A DNA stretch of 64,000 nt, from NCBI GenBank assembly GCA_947652605.1, contig OX393577.1:25175466-25239465 (forward strand). The letters run 5' to 3'. Made by a program: the position numbers and the translations under genes. This DNA is from Elmis aenea (Eukaryota; Arthropoda; Insecta; Coleoptera; Elmidae). Positions 1-12,193 of this stretch are shown one piece after another; positions within the stretch are counted from its first letter, which is position 1; every line of letters starts with the position of its first letter. Below the pieces are notes generated by a model. It had not been told where the DNA came from. It saw only the letters and a list, made by a program, of their open reading frames with translations, and did no database searches.

Positions 1-1944
1 CACAAATGAGTACAAATTTTGCGTCTTATACGCGAAAGTTTACAGTATTTGTTTTATTCTATCAATATCGCGCTTTCTATCAAGTCTGTTTATTTCATTT
101 GATTTTCGTGTCGTTTGTTCATCTCATCAAGTTTAAACGATATTGCACAAAATATTTAAAAAAATAGGTTTGCAGTGGCGAAGATATTGGTTCACAATGA
201 TTAAAAAGATATCTGCACTAATTTTTTGTCTTATTTTGACTTAGTGTGTGGATAAAATAGTCCCAGATATGTATTTAAAACAATGTATTGTGTGATAAAA
301 GCATACAAATATTTTAATTACTTCCAAAAAAAATATGTTTTTTTTGCATCAGATGAAAACAAAATCTGTTATTTTTCTTAATGGTTTCATCGTTTAAAAG
401 TTTTTTATTCAATTCTTTCTTCAGCCAACGTTTAGTCCAACAACAATGGACATAAAAATTAATTGGCTATTTAGAAACGCAATTCTAAACATTTCTGCCA
501 GTAACATAGACTTAGTTAGATCCGTTGCCAACAACTACTAAGGAACGATTCACATTCTAACAACTTGTAAACACCAAAAATATTAGCAGTTTCTATGACT
601 TCTATCATTTTTTTCTTATACGTTCGCTCATTTTAACTAATAAACGTTTGAAGAACTATATATTTTTAATTAACAAAAATGTGAATTTCATCTATGTTGG
701 GAACAAAAGCAAAATAACTCACAGAAAAATATTTAGCACGTACGGTCGGAGTGCGTCAAAACTGTTATATATAGAAGACAAATAGGCAAGAAATATTTTG
801 TGCAATTTATTTCCAGGGTCGTTACTGTTCCAACCACAATTTCTCAAGTAAAAAATTCTATCTGCTGCTAATAAACATTCTACAAACGAATACGTGCCAT
901 ACTTCATATCACGATAAAAAGTTGACTGCGAAATATAATACATTTCATTATAAATCAAAATTAAAATGCCTACATATATGAAATAAACAATTTAGCTACA
1001 AAAGTTAAAACTTATTACTAAGAGAAACAGAAAAATGTAGAAATATATTATTAAATTATAAAATAAACAAGACTCACTATCACATCTATTTATTTTTTTA
1101 AATATATTTAACTGTAACAACATTGTAGTTATGTTGAATGCAACAAATATCACGAACAAGATTAAACAGATTCATACGATCTACTTAAAAAAAATGCGGT
1201 TATCGTTTTTCACATTTTTTTTTATTCTACTTCCAAAAAAATTATCACAAGTGTTCAGTCTTTTTAGGGCCAGATTATAATTTATTTGAATTTAAGTTAA
1301 CACGTAACTGCAAAAAACTTAACTTGCAACAACTTGAGGACGATTAAAGGTCTTGACTTGACATCACCAATGTGGATATTTTGAGCTAAATAAAATGATT
1401 AGAGGAACGTATCGCTAAAATTTTGTATTAAAATACAAACAGAAAAGGATTCTATTATAACACACCCACACACAAACACAGTTGTCATGATAAGGTGTAA
1501 CTATATCTGTATGTTTTACAAACTAGGAGCCCTCTGTTGACCTTATATCAACAACAGTTTAGTTGTACAGCAAATTAGCAAATCGTCTGTAACCAAATAA
1601 ACGTGTAACAATGCATGTGATATGAAAGTGGAAGGGAAAAGAACCCTCTGTCCTAAAATATGTATTTATAATTTTATTGAGTGTACACGGAAGGGGTGGG
1701 AATACATGAAAACTATATGTATTTTTATAAACAAACAAAAAAGGTGCCAATACTTAGTGTATTATTTGTTATAAAATGTGTGGTGAATAGTACAGCATTT
1801 TTATTGTTTTACCGTTCAGTTCAAAACCCCATACATAGATTATACATAAAAATAAGGAACTTCAATTTTTTTCGTATAGACTAGAAATATTCTGTTTCAA
1901 TATGCACACATACAGTACAACTAAAAGTTAGCTGAAGTACTATA
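1..1944. other. AT-rich intronic DNA, nothing recognised
   Basis: Low-complexity A/T runs and short open frames only. I see no splice-flanked exon, terminal repeat or RNA gene. Confidence 0.5.
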
Positions 1945-2060
1945 CAGGGCGAGGGCGTCCCAGATATCATTTCAAGCATGGGGATCTCGCTTATTATAAG
2001 AGATACAGGTTTACTTAAATTAGATGAATTATTCCTACGCATAAGGGGAGCCTCAATCAA
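1945..2060 (+). mobile_element. Diverged terminus of a CAGGGTG-type foldback element
   Basis: It starts TA-CAGGGCGAGGGCG. About 35 bases in it carries ATGGGGATCTCGCTTATTAT, nearly the same as the subterminal block of the element at 38291-39779. No partner end was found, so this is a single-arm remnant. Confidence 0.5.
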
Positions 2061-3022
2061 TTTGTAAAAGCACAAAATGTCTCGTACTTTAGAAGTTATA
2101 GCAAAAAATATGAAAATGTTAAATTTCTTTTTTTCTCATCAGTGTTTTGTCTTATTCATAAGATCAAGTTTGATTGTACTTTTTTATGTAGAATTTAACT
2201 ATTATTTTAGATGGCTATAAGGTTTGAATACAAATATAATAATAAATATGGTAAATAATAAATAAGGTAGACAAAAATAATTGCACTTTACCTCTTTTTC
2301 TTATATCGGAATGAACGCCTTAAACAAGTGTGAAAACTTGTAAAACAAGCTTCAGTGCCATGTTTTTTATCGAAATAAAAACTCGAACCAAATGTAAGCT
2401 AATTCTTACAATGTATACTCTTCGCCAGTTCAATTTATCATCGGTTTTAAGTCCAAAGCAGCTACAAAATATTCGCTAATAAAAAAAACATGCTCAATTT
2501 TTTTATTAGCATTTGTTCAAAATCATTAAATTATTATTTTAATAGCGACAATCTGTTTTGACAAAATTTATCAACAACTAATGCTAGGCATTCCAACATA
2601 TTAATTTATTAGACTTGACAAATGAAGCTAATTTTCAAATTATGCTGTCATTTTATTCAATTATACAGCGGTAACTTATTACTTTTTAACTGCGATTATT
2701 ATGTTCTGGTAAAATAAAGTTATTAAATTAAATTTATAATAAAGTAAAACTATTCGTTTTCTTGAACAAAACGCACAACACCTACACGAAACTACAGGAA
2801 AAATACCTAAAATACCTACATATGTTTACTATTTTGTGGTTAATAAATTAACTCTTTAACATCCATTATTTATTTACTGGAAAAAAAATTAATGCGCTTA
2901 AGTATTTTTCGCTACATTATAAGAACAAGCAAAGATGATTATACATACCATAGTCACAATACTAAGAGCAATGTCCTTTATTTGCAATCGTTTTAGGATG
3001 ATGCAGGGCACGTTCATCCTTC
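2061..3022. other. AT-rich intronic DNA, nothing recognised
   Basis: No gene, terminal repeat or tandem array seen; poly-A/T tracts only. Confidence 0.5.
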
Positions 3023-3605
3023 GGGCGACTCGAATTGCGGCTATTTTAATGACTTGTACTTAAGTACCACTCGAACTGCGCCAAGTAATTAAGCATGAGA
3101 GTTAAGCCGATACACGAACTGCGGACATTCTTTAATTATTAATTTCCTGGAATTTCGTATTCAGGTAAGCGGTCAGAAATGGTTGGAGTATTCCTAAATA
3201 TTCACTACTTAAATTGAATGAAATTAAAAAATATAAATAAAATATTTTATTTGTCAATAATATGTACATAGTAATTACTTAATAGGAGTATACAATTTCT
3301 ACTGTCTGTGTTTATAATATTTCCAATTTTCGTAAACAAGCAGCTCTTTTCCACGCTTACTGAACATTATCTCCATTTCATTCATATTAATAAGTAAACT
3401 AAATCATACTTGCGCATTGTATTTATACCTATAAAATTACCGTACATTTGACTAATTTTAGGATTAATTCTTGGAACATTAAATTAGGGTCTACCCATAT
3501 AATCAAGGGTTAAAAAATATTTGTACGCAGTTCGAGTGTAGGATTAACGCATGGTCATAAAAGTTGGTAATGATGGGATTAAAACGGCCGCAGTTCGTGT
3601 GCACC
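3023..3605 (+). mobile_element. Short-TIR DNA element with repeated GAACTGC motifs, copy 1
   Basis: The ends are GGGCGACTCGAATTGC on the left and GCAGTTCGTGTGCACC on the right, imperfect inverted repeats of about 16 bp. The same motif (CACTCGAACTGC or ACACGAACTGC) recurs inside the left part near 3069 and 3114, and in inverted form near 3530. A second copy lies at 50044-51882 in the opposite orientation with the same end points, which defines the boundaries. No coding sequence. The superfamily is not assigned. Confidence 0.7.
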
Positions 3606-3708
3606 GCATCCTTCTGCTTATATATCGTTCTAAAAACAAGTACTTTAATCGCTTTTTTTATAGAAAAATATATTAATACTCAAATTTTGTGCCAAAAATG
3701 ACTCGGTA

Positions 3709-4084
3709 GCTTAAACTTGCCAGATATACGGGACTGTTCCGTATTTTACTTCGAATTTTGCTATTCCGTATAGTATTTATCGGGACAACCTTTATGTCCC
3801 GTATTTTTAATAAAAGATTACATTTTAAAAAAAAAAAACGTAAAGCGTTTTTTTTTTTGAATAATCTTACTCAAATGGATTTGTAAGCCATAACAACTGA
3901 TAACTTAATTTGCTGTAAAATTATAAGCGGAATTGTAATGATTTACAAAGTGATACAGTAAAATAAAAATGTAAGGATGCTAGCTGTACTACTAAAAAAT
4001 ATAGTCTGAAGTATAATGTTCATACTTTTTTTTTGTTGAAACACACCTGTCCCGCATTTGGTTTTCCAAAATCTGGCAACCCTG
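3709..4084. mobile_element. hAT-like MITE with TTGCCAGAT / ATCTGGCAA ends
   Basis: The left end carries TTGCCAGAT near 3717, and the right end carries ATCTGGCAACCCTG closing at 4084. Just inside both ends are ACGGGAC/GTCCCG motifs. CAGGGTTGCCAGAT-type ends are common in hAT MITEs. The outermost left bases have diverged, so no target duplication can be confirmed. Confidence 0.5.
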
Positions 4085-5318
4085 TAAGCCACACCCACAA
4101 CTTTGAAACAATGTCCACTGGTCTTGCAAAAAAAAACTAACAATACCAAGTTGTAGATTAAAAAAATAATGCTATAAAAACCCAATAAAAAAATAAATTT
4201 GAATAACTACAAAGACGGCTGGCTCTTTAAATTTACGACATACAAAAAAAAATCTTTAGTTATAATTCAACCTTACGTGTACGTAAAAAATATATTTTGG
4301 TAAATAAGCAAATTGTCAGCACATATTATGATGTTGGTAGCTTAAACACATACCACCTATTTTTATCTTTTTTCCAACTGCGGTCAACCTAGCAAAGAAA
4401 CAATGGCAGGTAACAACAAAAATGGTTAGTACGCCCTCTTTCAAGTATGATTTATAATTCGATTCAATGTAAACAGCAATAATAAGTAGTGACATGCAAT
4501 AAATCACAATTAAAACGATACTCGAGCAGACATAAACGAAAAAACCAGCGCTCGGTGCAGCTATTCGGAAACGTAAACTATGCAGACAGCCTTGCCGTGG
4601 ATGTACTTATACGCACAACGAATAGTTTCTACGTGCACTAAAACTCCAGTACGAGTAGTTTCACGGATAGGTATGTCATTGGGGAAGGGAAAAAGTTATG
4701 CGATTGCTGTACATATCAAACAGTGCCTTAAACAATAAAATCTAAGCGCATTGCGATGCGAGACGCGTCGGACCGTGATTTAGGCGCCGGGCACGTCCTT
4801 GCCTGACACAATAGCAACAGCGAGACATTTCCGGCCTCATACACCTTAGACCACAACATACTTATCCACATTAACAACAAACTAATTACAAGGCTAATTA
4901 GACAGACAGTAACGCAAAATTTTCATCCAAACACAACTGCACCGACGACAAAACTCTGCTATATTTTCAAAATTTGTTAACTGAAAAATAAACTGGTGTG
5001 GCCACCAAATTAATGACTTTCGCCATACATTGTATGTATCTTCGTATATTTTTTGTAAATGACGTCTGTCAAAATGACGTTTCATGTGCGTGTTTATGTA
5101 TGAACAACCACAGTATTAAAAAAGAATTTACATTTTTTTTTTAATTATCGTAACTTTTTTAAAGAAAATTTAACATAGTCGAATCAAACGCCATTTTACT
5201 AAGAAAAATAAAATCTAAAACTTAACAAAATTTCAAAAAATTTTGGACCAGTTTTCGACAAAAATTTCAAATTTAAAAATTTTTATTTACAAAAAAAAGT
5301 ATCCGCTATTATATAAAC
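4085..5318. other. Intronic DNA with a GC-richer island near 4740-4850
   Basis: Mostly AT-rich. The stretches around 4540-4620 and 4740-4850 are unusually rich in G+C and CpG (several CGCG and GACGCGTCGG-like runs) without a supported open frame or terminal repeat. It could be regulatory DNA, a noncoding exon or an old insertion. Confidence 0.4.
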
Positions 5319-6357
5319 CAGGGGTTCCCAACCTTATTGTGGCGCGGGCGCAATCGCGATTGAGAAAAATAGTGGCGGGCGCAAGTCGGATTTTAAAAAA
5401 ATAATGAAGTATTATGTACAGGGTGGTCCAAATTCGATGGGATTGCATGCGTATCTCGCTTAATAGGCAAGATAGAGAAACGGTTACCTTACCAAAAATG
5501 TACTGTTTTTTGGCACAAACCGTTTTCAAAAATATTTTAACATTTCCGGTTTTGAAATTATTAGAAAAAAACTGTTTTTTTTTTTGTTATATTTATAATG
5601 TGTCATATCTCTCTTATTGTTGTAAGTATCGGGAAAGATTATGAAGATTATTTTTAATGTTTTTATGTGATTTTAAAATTATTAAAAAAAAATTGCACTC
5701 GCCGGTAAAAAGTTATGACACAAACTTACCTTTTTTTAAAAGGAAGCTATAGTTGGCTATAACCTATTTAAATTCCTTATTTTTTTCCCTTTCCAAATAT
5801 ATAAGAGTTTATGTATTTATTTTTAATACTACGCAAGTTACAAAGGTTTTTCAAAAAAAATTAAAAACAAAAAATAGGCTGTGAAAACAAAAAAAATCAA
5901 GAAAAACAGGAAATAGAATATATTTGACAACTGTTCTGAGTTTGTCCCGAAAAACTGCACATTTTTGGTAATTTAACCGTTTCTCTATCTTGACTATTAA
6001 GCAAGATACCCATGTAATCCCATCGAATTTGGACCACCCTGTACATACTGGCGGTATATCGGGTGATCGAAAATGATTAATGCCTGCTAACATCGGCCCA
6101 AAAAAAAAAGAACCAAGTTTATGTTGGTATCGTAGTGTAAAAGTGGGATATCAATGTCGTAGTATTACAGGTGGGGTGGGGATGGACTGCAGTCAGTGTT
6201 GCCAATTTAGCGAATTTTTCGCTAAATCTAGCGAGATTTTAAAAACTAAAGCAACTTTTTATTTCCTTACTTTTAAGATTTTATTGTTTATTTTTCTCGT
6301 TATTTTAACACTTTGTAGCGGGCGCATGCAAATAGGGCACAGGGTTGGGAATCCCTG
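5319..6357. mobile_element. hAT MITE, interrupted by a foldback insertion
   Basis: The ends are CAGGGGTTCCCAACC at 5319 and GGTTGGGAATCCCTG closing at 6357. They are flanked by ATATAAAC (5311-5318) and ATATAGAC (6358-6365), an 8-bp duplication with one mismatch, which is the hAT size. GCGGGCGCAA-type motifs lie inside both ends. A 623-bp foldback at 5419-6041 is nested inside. A further hAT-type start (CAGTGTTGCCAATTTAGCG) is visible near 6195. No transposase remains. Confidence 0.85.
5419..6041. mobile_element. CAGGGTGGTCC foldback element nested in the hAT MITE
   Basis: It begins CAGGGTGGTCCAAATTCGAT at 5419 and ends with the inverse at 6041, with TA on each side. The arms stay complementary for at least 150 bp. 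The central part shares the core (TAGTTGGCTAT, then ATTTAAATTCCTTATTTTT) with 7464-8698 and 47352-47965. No coding sequence; the open frames inside are by-products of the arms. Confidence 0.88.
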
Positions 6358-6365
6358 ATATAGAC

Positions 6366-7461
6366 CCTTGAATACACTATAATTCTACATAAACAAAATG
6401 TTTTTAACTATTACCGTTTTTATGTAATTTTGGATTACCCTTACAACTTGAATATTTAATTTAACTTATGATTTAAAAAATCAAACCAAATGCACGACCT
6501 TTGTAATATACTTTTAAGGGCTTCATTGATAATAAATGGCAAAAAGTTCTATTTTAACGTCTGGCACACATGCACGGACGGACGGACGTTATCGCGAAAA
6601 TAGTCCAAACCGTTTCATGGGACCTCAAAACGTGTTTAACCGTCGAAATTTGAAATTCGAAATTTTTCGCGATCACAATTCTTTCTCCTTACCAAGTATG
6701 GAGATAGTATAAAATAAAGCAGTTCTAAAACAAAGTAAAATTCCAACCGTATGTATTTATAATAGCCATGAATTATAAATTAATAAGAAGTCACTTGCAG
6801 TTCGCGAACCAAGTCTTGCCTTGGTTCTACTTCTAGGTTTCAACTATTATGTCTAAAATTGTGTTTTCAATTACACCACAAGAACATCGAATATTATTTT
6901 TTTACTTTACAAGCTACAGGTTTTATTATTTATATGATTCCGCGATTTTGAGCAATCTCATCTTTACCATCAATTGTACACGTGACGGTATGTGTTTTAG
7001 TCGAGTTTAGGAGACAAATTTTTAGCTTTAAAATCTTGGAGTCGACCTATATACAAGAATAACACTTTTGTGACATTGTTTTTTTTGTCCACACTAGAAA
7101 AAAATAATAATGAACTGTCGTAGAATCTGTATACATCGATAATTATATTAAAATATATAAATAAAATCATTTTAGTTTAACATTATTAAATAATGTATGC
7201 AAAGGATCAACAAAAACTAGGTACATATTAAGTTAGGGTGCACGCTTCTGCAAACATGGGTCGAGTTATACACAGGTAGTATAAAAAAACGTTTCATAGT
7301 TAATTAAAACGTATGTATGCATGTATGTATACATGTATACAAGGTAGATTGATGCATGGTGCGATATTTGTAAACGGATAAACACTTGTTTGCATTGGAT
7401 TGTCCAAATGTTGGACTTTTAGATACGTTCTTACAGTTAGTACGAAATTCTTACGTATACG
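6366..7461. other. Intronic DNA with a conserved repeat unit and a GTAT microsatellite
   Basis: It contains the dispersed repeat at 6566-6715 and a short GTAT-type microsatellite near 7311-7341. The rest is AT-rich with nothing recognised. Confidence 0.5.
6566..6715 (+). repeat. Dispersed GGACG..ATCGCGAAAATAG repeat, copy 1
   Basis: A unit of about 140 bp reads CACGGACGGACGGACG, then ATCGCGAAAATAGTC, ACCTCAAAACGTGT, CCGTCGAAAT and TTTCGCGATCACAA. The same order of blocks occurs at 47975-48120. The CATCGCGA-like and TCGCGATGAC-like blocks are inverted with respect to each other, giving a possible stem. The class is unknown; a SINE or LINE fragment is possible. Confidence 0.6.
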
Positions 7462-7463
7462 TA

Positions 7464-8698
7464 CAGGGTGGTCCAAATTCGATGGGATTGCATGGGTGGT
7501 ATCTCGGTTAATATTTAAGATAGAGAAACGGTTAAATTACCAAAAATATGCAGTGTTTTGAGACAAACTCAGAACCGTTTACAAAAATATTCTATCATTT
7601 CCGGTTTTCGAGTTATTGAATAAAAAGTGTTTTTTTGTAATATAAATAAATTGTCATATCTCCGTTATTGTTGTAAATATCGAAAATATTTATAAAGATC
7701 ATTTTTAGATATTTTTAAGTTTAATTTAATTATCATAAAAAAAATAATTTTACGGTCGCCTTTAAAAAGTTATGACACAAACTTACCTTTTTTTAAATGG
7801 GAACGATAGTTGGCTATGACCTATTTAAATTCCTTATTTTTTTCACATTCCGAATATATAAGGGTCAATGTATTTATTTTTAATAATACGCAAGTTATGA
7901 AGGTTTTTTAGTTTTTTTTTTTAAGAAAATCATAGTAGGCTGTGAAAACAAAAAAAAACAAGGTGTAAACCCTTATAAAACTCATGTGGTACAAGTAACC
8001 AAGGTTTTTAAATTTGTTGTTGAGATAAACATCAAAAATTTTTGAACTTAAGATAATCAGCAATTTACTACATTACTGCTGATTCCGACTATGTTGTTGT
8101 TATCTTATGTTCAAATATTTACATTGTTTATCTCAACAACAAATTAAAAAACCTTGGTAACTTATACCACATGAGTTTTATAAGGTTTTACACCTTGTTT
8201 TTTTTTTTGTTTTCATATCCTACTATGATTTTCTTAGAAAAAAAACTAAAAAACCTTCATAACTTGCGTATTATTAAAAATAAATACATTGACCCTCATA
8301 TATTCGGAATGAGAAATATATTCGGAATGAGAAAAAAATAAGGAATTTAAATAGGTCATAGCCAACTATCGTTCCCATTTAAAAAAAGGTAAGTTTGTGT
8401 CATAACTTTTTAACGGCGAGCGTAAAATTATTTTTTTAATGATAATTAAATTAAACTTAAAAATAATCTTCATAAATATTTTCGATATTTACAACAATAA
8501 CGGATATATGACACATTATTAATATGACAAAAAAACACTTTTTATTCAATAACTCGAAAACCGGAAATGATAGAATATTTTTAAAAACGGTTCTGAGTTT
8601 GTCTCAAAAAACTGCACATTTTTGGTAGTTTAACCGTTTCTCTATCTTAAATATTAACCGAGATACCCATGCAATCCCATCGAATTTGGACCATCCTG
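7464..8698. mobile_element. 1.24-kb foldback element, two long near-mirror arms
   Basis: It begins CAGGGTGGTCCAAATTCGAT and ends with the inverse, flanked by TA at 7462-7463 and 8699-8700. Each arm is about 600 bp, and the centre of symmetry is near 8080. Both arms can be followed block by block: the TATTTAAGATAGAGAAACGG region, the ATTTAAATTCCTTATTTTT core and the AACTCATGTGGTA block close to the centre. The right arm carries a small local duplication near 8310-8330. No protein is encoded. The TA duplication and short conserved tip suggest mobilisation by a Tc1/mariner-like transposase, which is an inference. Confidence 0.92.
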
Positions 8699-8700
8699 TA

Positions 8701-10419
8701 CAAAAACAAAAGTAGTCCAAACTTTTAAGCTCATTGTAGTTAAATGCAATTTTAAAAAACGCTTATTAGAAATGGGTAAATTACAAATATGCAAATACAT
8801 CTGTTTCCTTGAAGATCACTTATCGATTAGCAGATTATCTTCTAGATATTCATAAAAAATTAAAAACTAATAAGCAGGTGTTGTTTACCTGAACGTATCC
8901 TGTATATGTATGTATTTACTTTCAAAAAATAAACCACTTAAACAATATTGACATTTATAAATAACGATTCTTTTTGAACCCATAAGTAGGTATGCATTTT
9001 GAATGCTATCCACTTACTTAAACGTCGATACCTTATCATATTGCATTACTACACATAGAAACAAAGTCCAACACATTTATTGTTTAACAATCACAAAAGT
9101 TATACTTTTGCAGTTATTCGCAAATGTTTATACAGTCCTAGTACCACTTGCTTCAAAAGAGCGTTAAATCAAATATTTATGAAATATTACAACAATAACT
9201 AACGCAGTTTTCCATAGTCTCAAGTACTGGCTAAGGATTTTTTTGCAGATGTTAAAACGAACCTTCTTTATTAAGAACAAAACTTGTACAATCTCAACGC
9301 TCATTTTTTTCTTAGCTAAGAACATATTCATTTAAAAGTTGGCCAAGTTTTGCTTTTATTTATATCTCAAGCAATGTAAAAAGTTTTCTTGCAAAAGAAA
9401 AACATCGTCAAGTACTGTGAGAAGCCAACTTTGTTCCACTTAATGAACTTTTTATTTCTTGCGGCTTTCCAAACTAAAAATGCATTCTTTGACACCCGCG
9501 CCCTCTAAACAATTATTGAAATGAACGCAGGACATGAATTCTAGCGGGATTTACATTTTTATAAAATGTAAAACATAATTTCACTTTCATTCATTCATCG
9601 GCACGCCGTTCAGGGAATGCAGTAAGCAGTAGGACACATGGCACCATAAAAACTGAACTAATTTTAGCGACGGTTCGCGGCATCTATTTGTAGCGTCACG
9701 ACGCCCGCGCGGCGTCTTTTACTTCTAATTGCCACCTAATTTTTACTGTAAGATAAATTACCAATTACTTCCCAACTTTGTCTACAACACACTTTTTTAA
9801 CGAAAATTTGTCGAGAATGTTAAATTAGTAGCACGCTTAAAATGAAATAAATAAACAAAAATTTGTGATAACACTGCGATGTTTTTTTAAATACGGTAGC
9901 TATAGAAGACCGCGCCATCATTTTATCGTTAAAAAGACTACCTAATGATTAATGGAACGCCGTTAGGACATTTTAGTTATTAGGACTCCGTAAGATACAA
10001 AACCGCCAAAAGATGGATAATGTCAACAATAAACACTAGCACGTTAGCCACAACAATGAGCGCATTATAAACAAGCAAGTCTCGAAACAAAAACAAATCA
10101 CAACTACAAATAGTTCAAGATTTTAGACATTTAACACTCCACACTACGTCAATCTTTAGTTTAAAACAAAATTATACAAAGTTTGTAGGTGAACAATTAT
10201 CAGTCAGTAACGAAAAAAATATTAACTCCAACAGCGACTTTTACAATTTAAAAAAGAAATATGCAGGTTATGTTTCACTAGGACTTTTGAAAATTGTCCC
10301 ATAGTGTAGGACTGTACGATAAAAAAGTTGATCAGTGGTCTTTTTTTATCGTAGAAAAAAAATTTACGACATTTTAGAGAATTTTCTACGATTTTCTACA
10401 ATTTTCAAAAATATAAAAT
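8701..10419. other. AT-rich intronic DNA with a GC-richer patch near 9600-9720
   Basis: No open frame, terminal repeat or array seen. The patch at 9600-9720 holds many CG dinucleotides (GACGCCCGCGCGGCGTC near 9699-9715, partly self-complementary) and could be regulatory. Confidence 0.4.
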
Positions 10420-10484
10420 TTATAGGGGTTTCTTTCCAAAATAAGAAAATTATAAGAGTGCGGCAGTCAAACTGAATCATTCGG
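10420..10484 (-). mobile_element. Solo terminus of the CCGGGTG family
   Basis: The sequence ends GAGTGCGGCAGTCAAACTGA then ATCATTCGG-TA, the same tip as the right ends at 23629, 31604 and 52332. No matching left arm was seen nearby. Confidence 0.6.
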
Positions 10485-11866
10485 TATATCAAAAATAACT
10501 TCATACTTCAAATATTGACGATTTTAATTTAATGCATAGTGTCTTACACAGAAAATATAAAAATAAACTTCATTTAATGTTTCATTACTAAACTTAATGA
10601 CATTCTTCACTAACAGGTTTTAAATCTACGTAGTATGTTCATTAAAATAAAGTCTTGCATTATTGCGCACTTCCTATGTATCTCATGAGACATTTTATTT
10701 GTTAAGAAGGCTCCATTATCAACGTATTGAAGATTATGATTAATGATCCACATGTTTTGCGTATACTTGCAACTTGCAAGTAATTTCGTAATCCCTTAAT
10801 GCGCTTACAAATTCGCAGGCGCAATTGCTACAATCTGCATTAAAACTGAAAACTCGTCAACATAATTTCTATATTGTACCTCAAACATACAGCTGAAGAG
10901 TAACATACTATAACAAATTAAGCTCGTTTTACACAAAAATTTACTACACGTAAGTTTTTGATTTTAAAATTGTTTTGCAATTAGGTACTATTTAGTTAAC
11001 ATAAGAACATTTCCACGTTATTTTCCAAAATGTATATCTCACAGTAACATATATCTAGTTTTTTTCGAGTGATGTAAGAGGATGTCGGCAATTCATGCCC
11101 AAACAACCTGAAGATGTAGTTAGACTTAAACAACAAATGATAGACGCAAAAATTAAGTACCTACCAAAAAACAACGAAAAATCATGTTCAATTTAAGGTA
11201 CAGTTATATACAAGAAGACTGTTCAACAATTTTGAAAAAAAAAAGAACAATGACAACTACTGCAAATTTGAAAATGACGATGAACAAAATTAATTAAATA
11301 ATATTTTCCAGTAAAGCAGTTTTGGGGTTTCTATATTTTATAAAAAGTTAATATTTTTATTTATAGAGTATGTTAATAAGTATTTTGAGGTTGTCGTTTT
11401 CAAATAGTCACATTCACAATCTTAACATAAGGAACAAATCTGTTTCAAAAATATTTCACACAGGTTTGACAATTTTAAGCAAAAAAAAATCAATGTATTA
11501 TTAAAAGGCAAAAATGGAAGACCGCTTTGGTAATTTACAGTCAGTATAAATATGTCAAATATTTTTAATAGATCAGACTTACGACCGGAAGTAGTACGTA
11601 AACAGTAACTATCTAAAGATAGCGCAGGCGGTCGAACCTCTTTTCAGTTTTCAAGACTTATGTACCAGTAACATCTACAACACATACATTTTTAGTTCAA
11701 ACTCCGGCGCCAGATAACACAAAAAGTCTCAATTAAAAACCAATAAACAAGAAACCAGCGAATCAAATCAGTAATGGAATCCGATGAAAATTCAATATCA
11801 CCACAAGAATCTAAGAACATGTTAACAATGATGGTTACGATCTTCACTCAGTGTCATTGAACCAAA
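10485..11866. other. AT-rich intronic DNA, nothing recognised
   Basis: Only short open frames. No repeat with identifiable ends. Confidence 0.45.
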
Positions 11867-12193
11867 TTAGAAGAGAGCAAACTGAATCCCATTCCAGATG
11901 AGTGAAATCGTCTCTCGTCCATTCCACGGCCATCTATCATCATCACAGATCTCATATTTACTGGTGTAATCGCATACCATGCGGCTGCAGCGGGCCAGAG
12001 ACTGATCGCCCGCATAGGCCCGACCAAACTCTCGCAATTGCACTGGCCGACTCGGATAAACCGTGATCCCTACAAAACGAACTTTATCATTGATGATGCT
12101 ATTGCAGACCAATACCGATACTTTTTCATTTCGAATTATCTGTAACTGCCATGCATGGTTCACATTACCAACCATATCAATATTAGTTAACAA
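11867..12193 (-). CDS. Orphan open frame, 108 codons, function unknown
   Basis: This frame lies in intron 3 of pan, on the same strand. Base composition rises sharply here compared with the flanks, and the translation looks protein-like. It carries four Cys in the central and C-terminal half (around residues 30, 69, 74 and 83), six Trp/Tyr and few low-complexity runs. The frame opens after an in-frame TAA; the first ATG is at residue 7 (codon complement 12173-12175), giving about 102 residues. I see no signal peptide, membrane segment or splice acceptor just upstream. I do not recognise the family. It may be a small intronless gene, a fragment of a mobile or integrated gene, or a chance frame. 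Confidence 0.3.
   Translation of the reverse strand: MLTNIDMVGNVNHAWQLQIIRNEKVSVLVCNSIINDKVRFVGITVYPSRPVQLREFGRAYAGDQSLARCSRMVCDYTSKYEICDDDRWPWNGRETISLIWNGIQFALF

Noticed and set aside
3820..3862. Poly-A/poly-T hairpin around ACGTAAAGCGT
   Set aside because: Low-complexity arms inside the hAT-like MITE; not a terminator or RNA gene in this context.
4740..4850. GC-rich block as a possible tRNA or rRNA fragment
   Set aside because: No cloverleaf, A/B-box pair or rRNA-like core could be seen.
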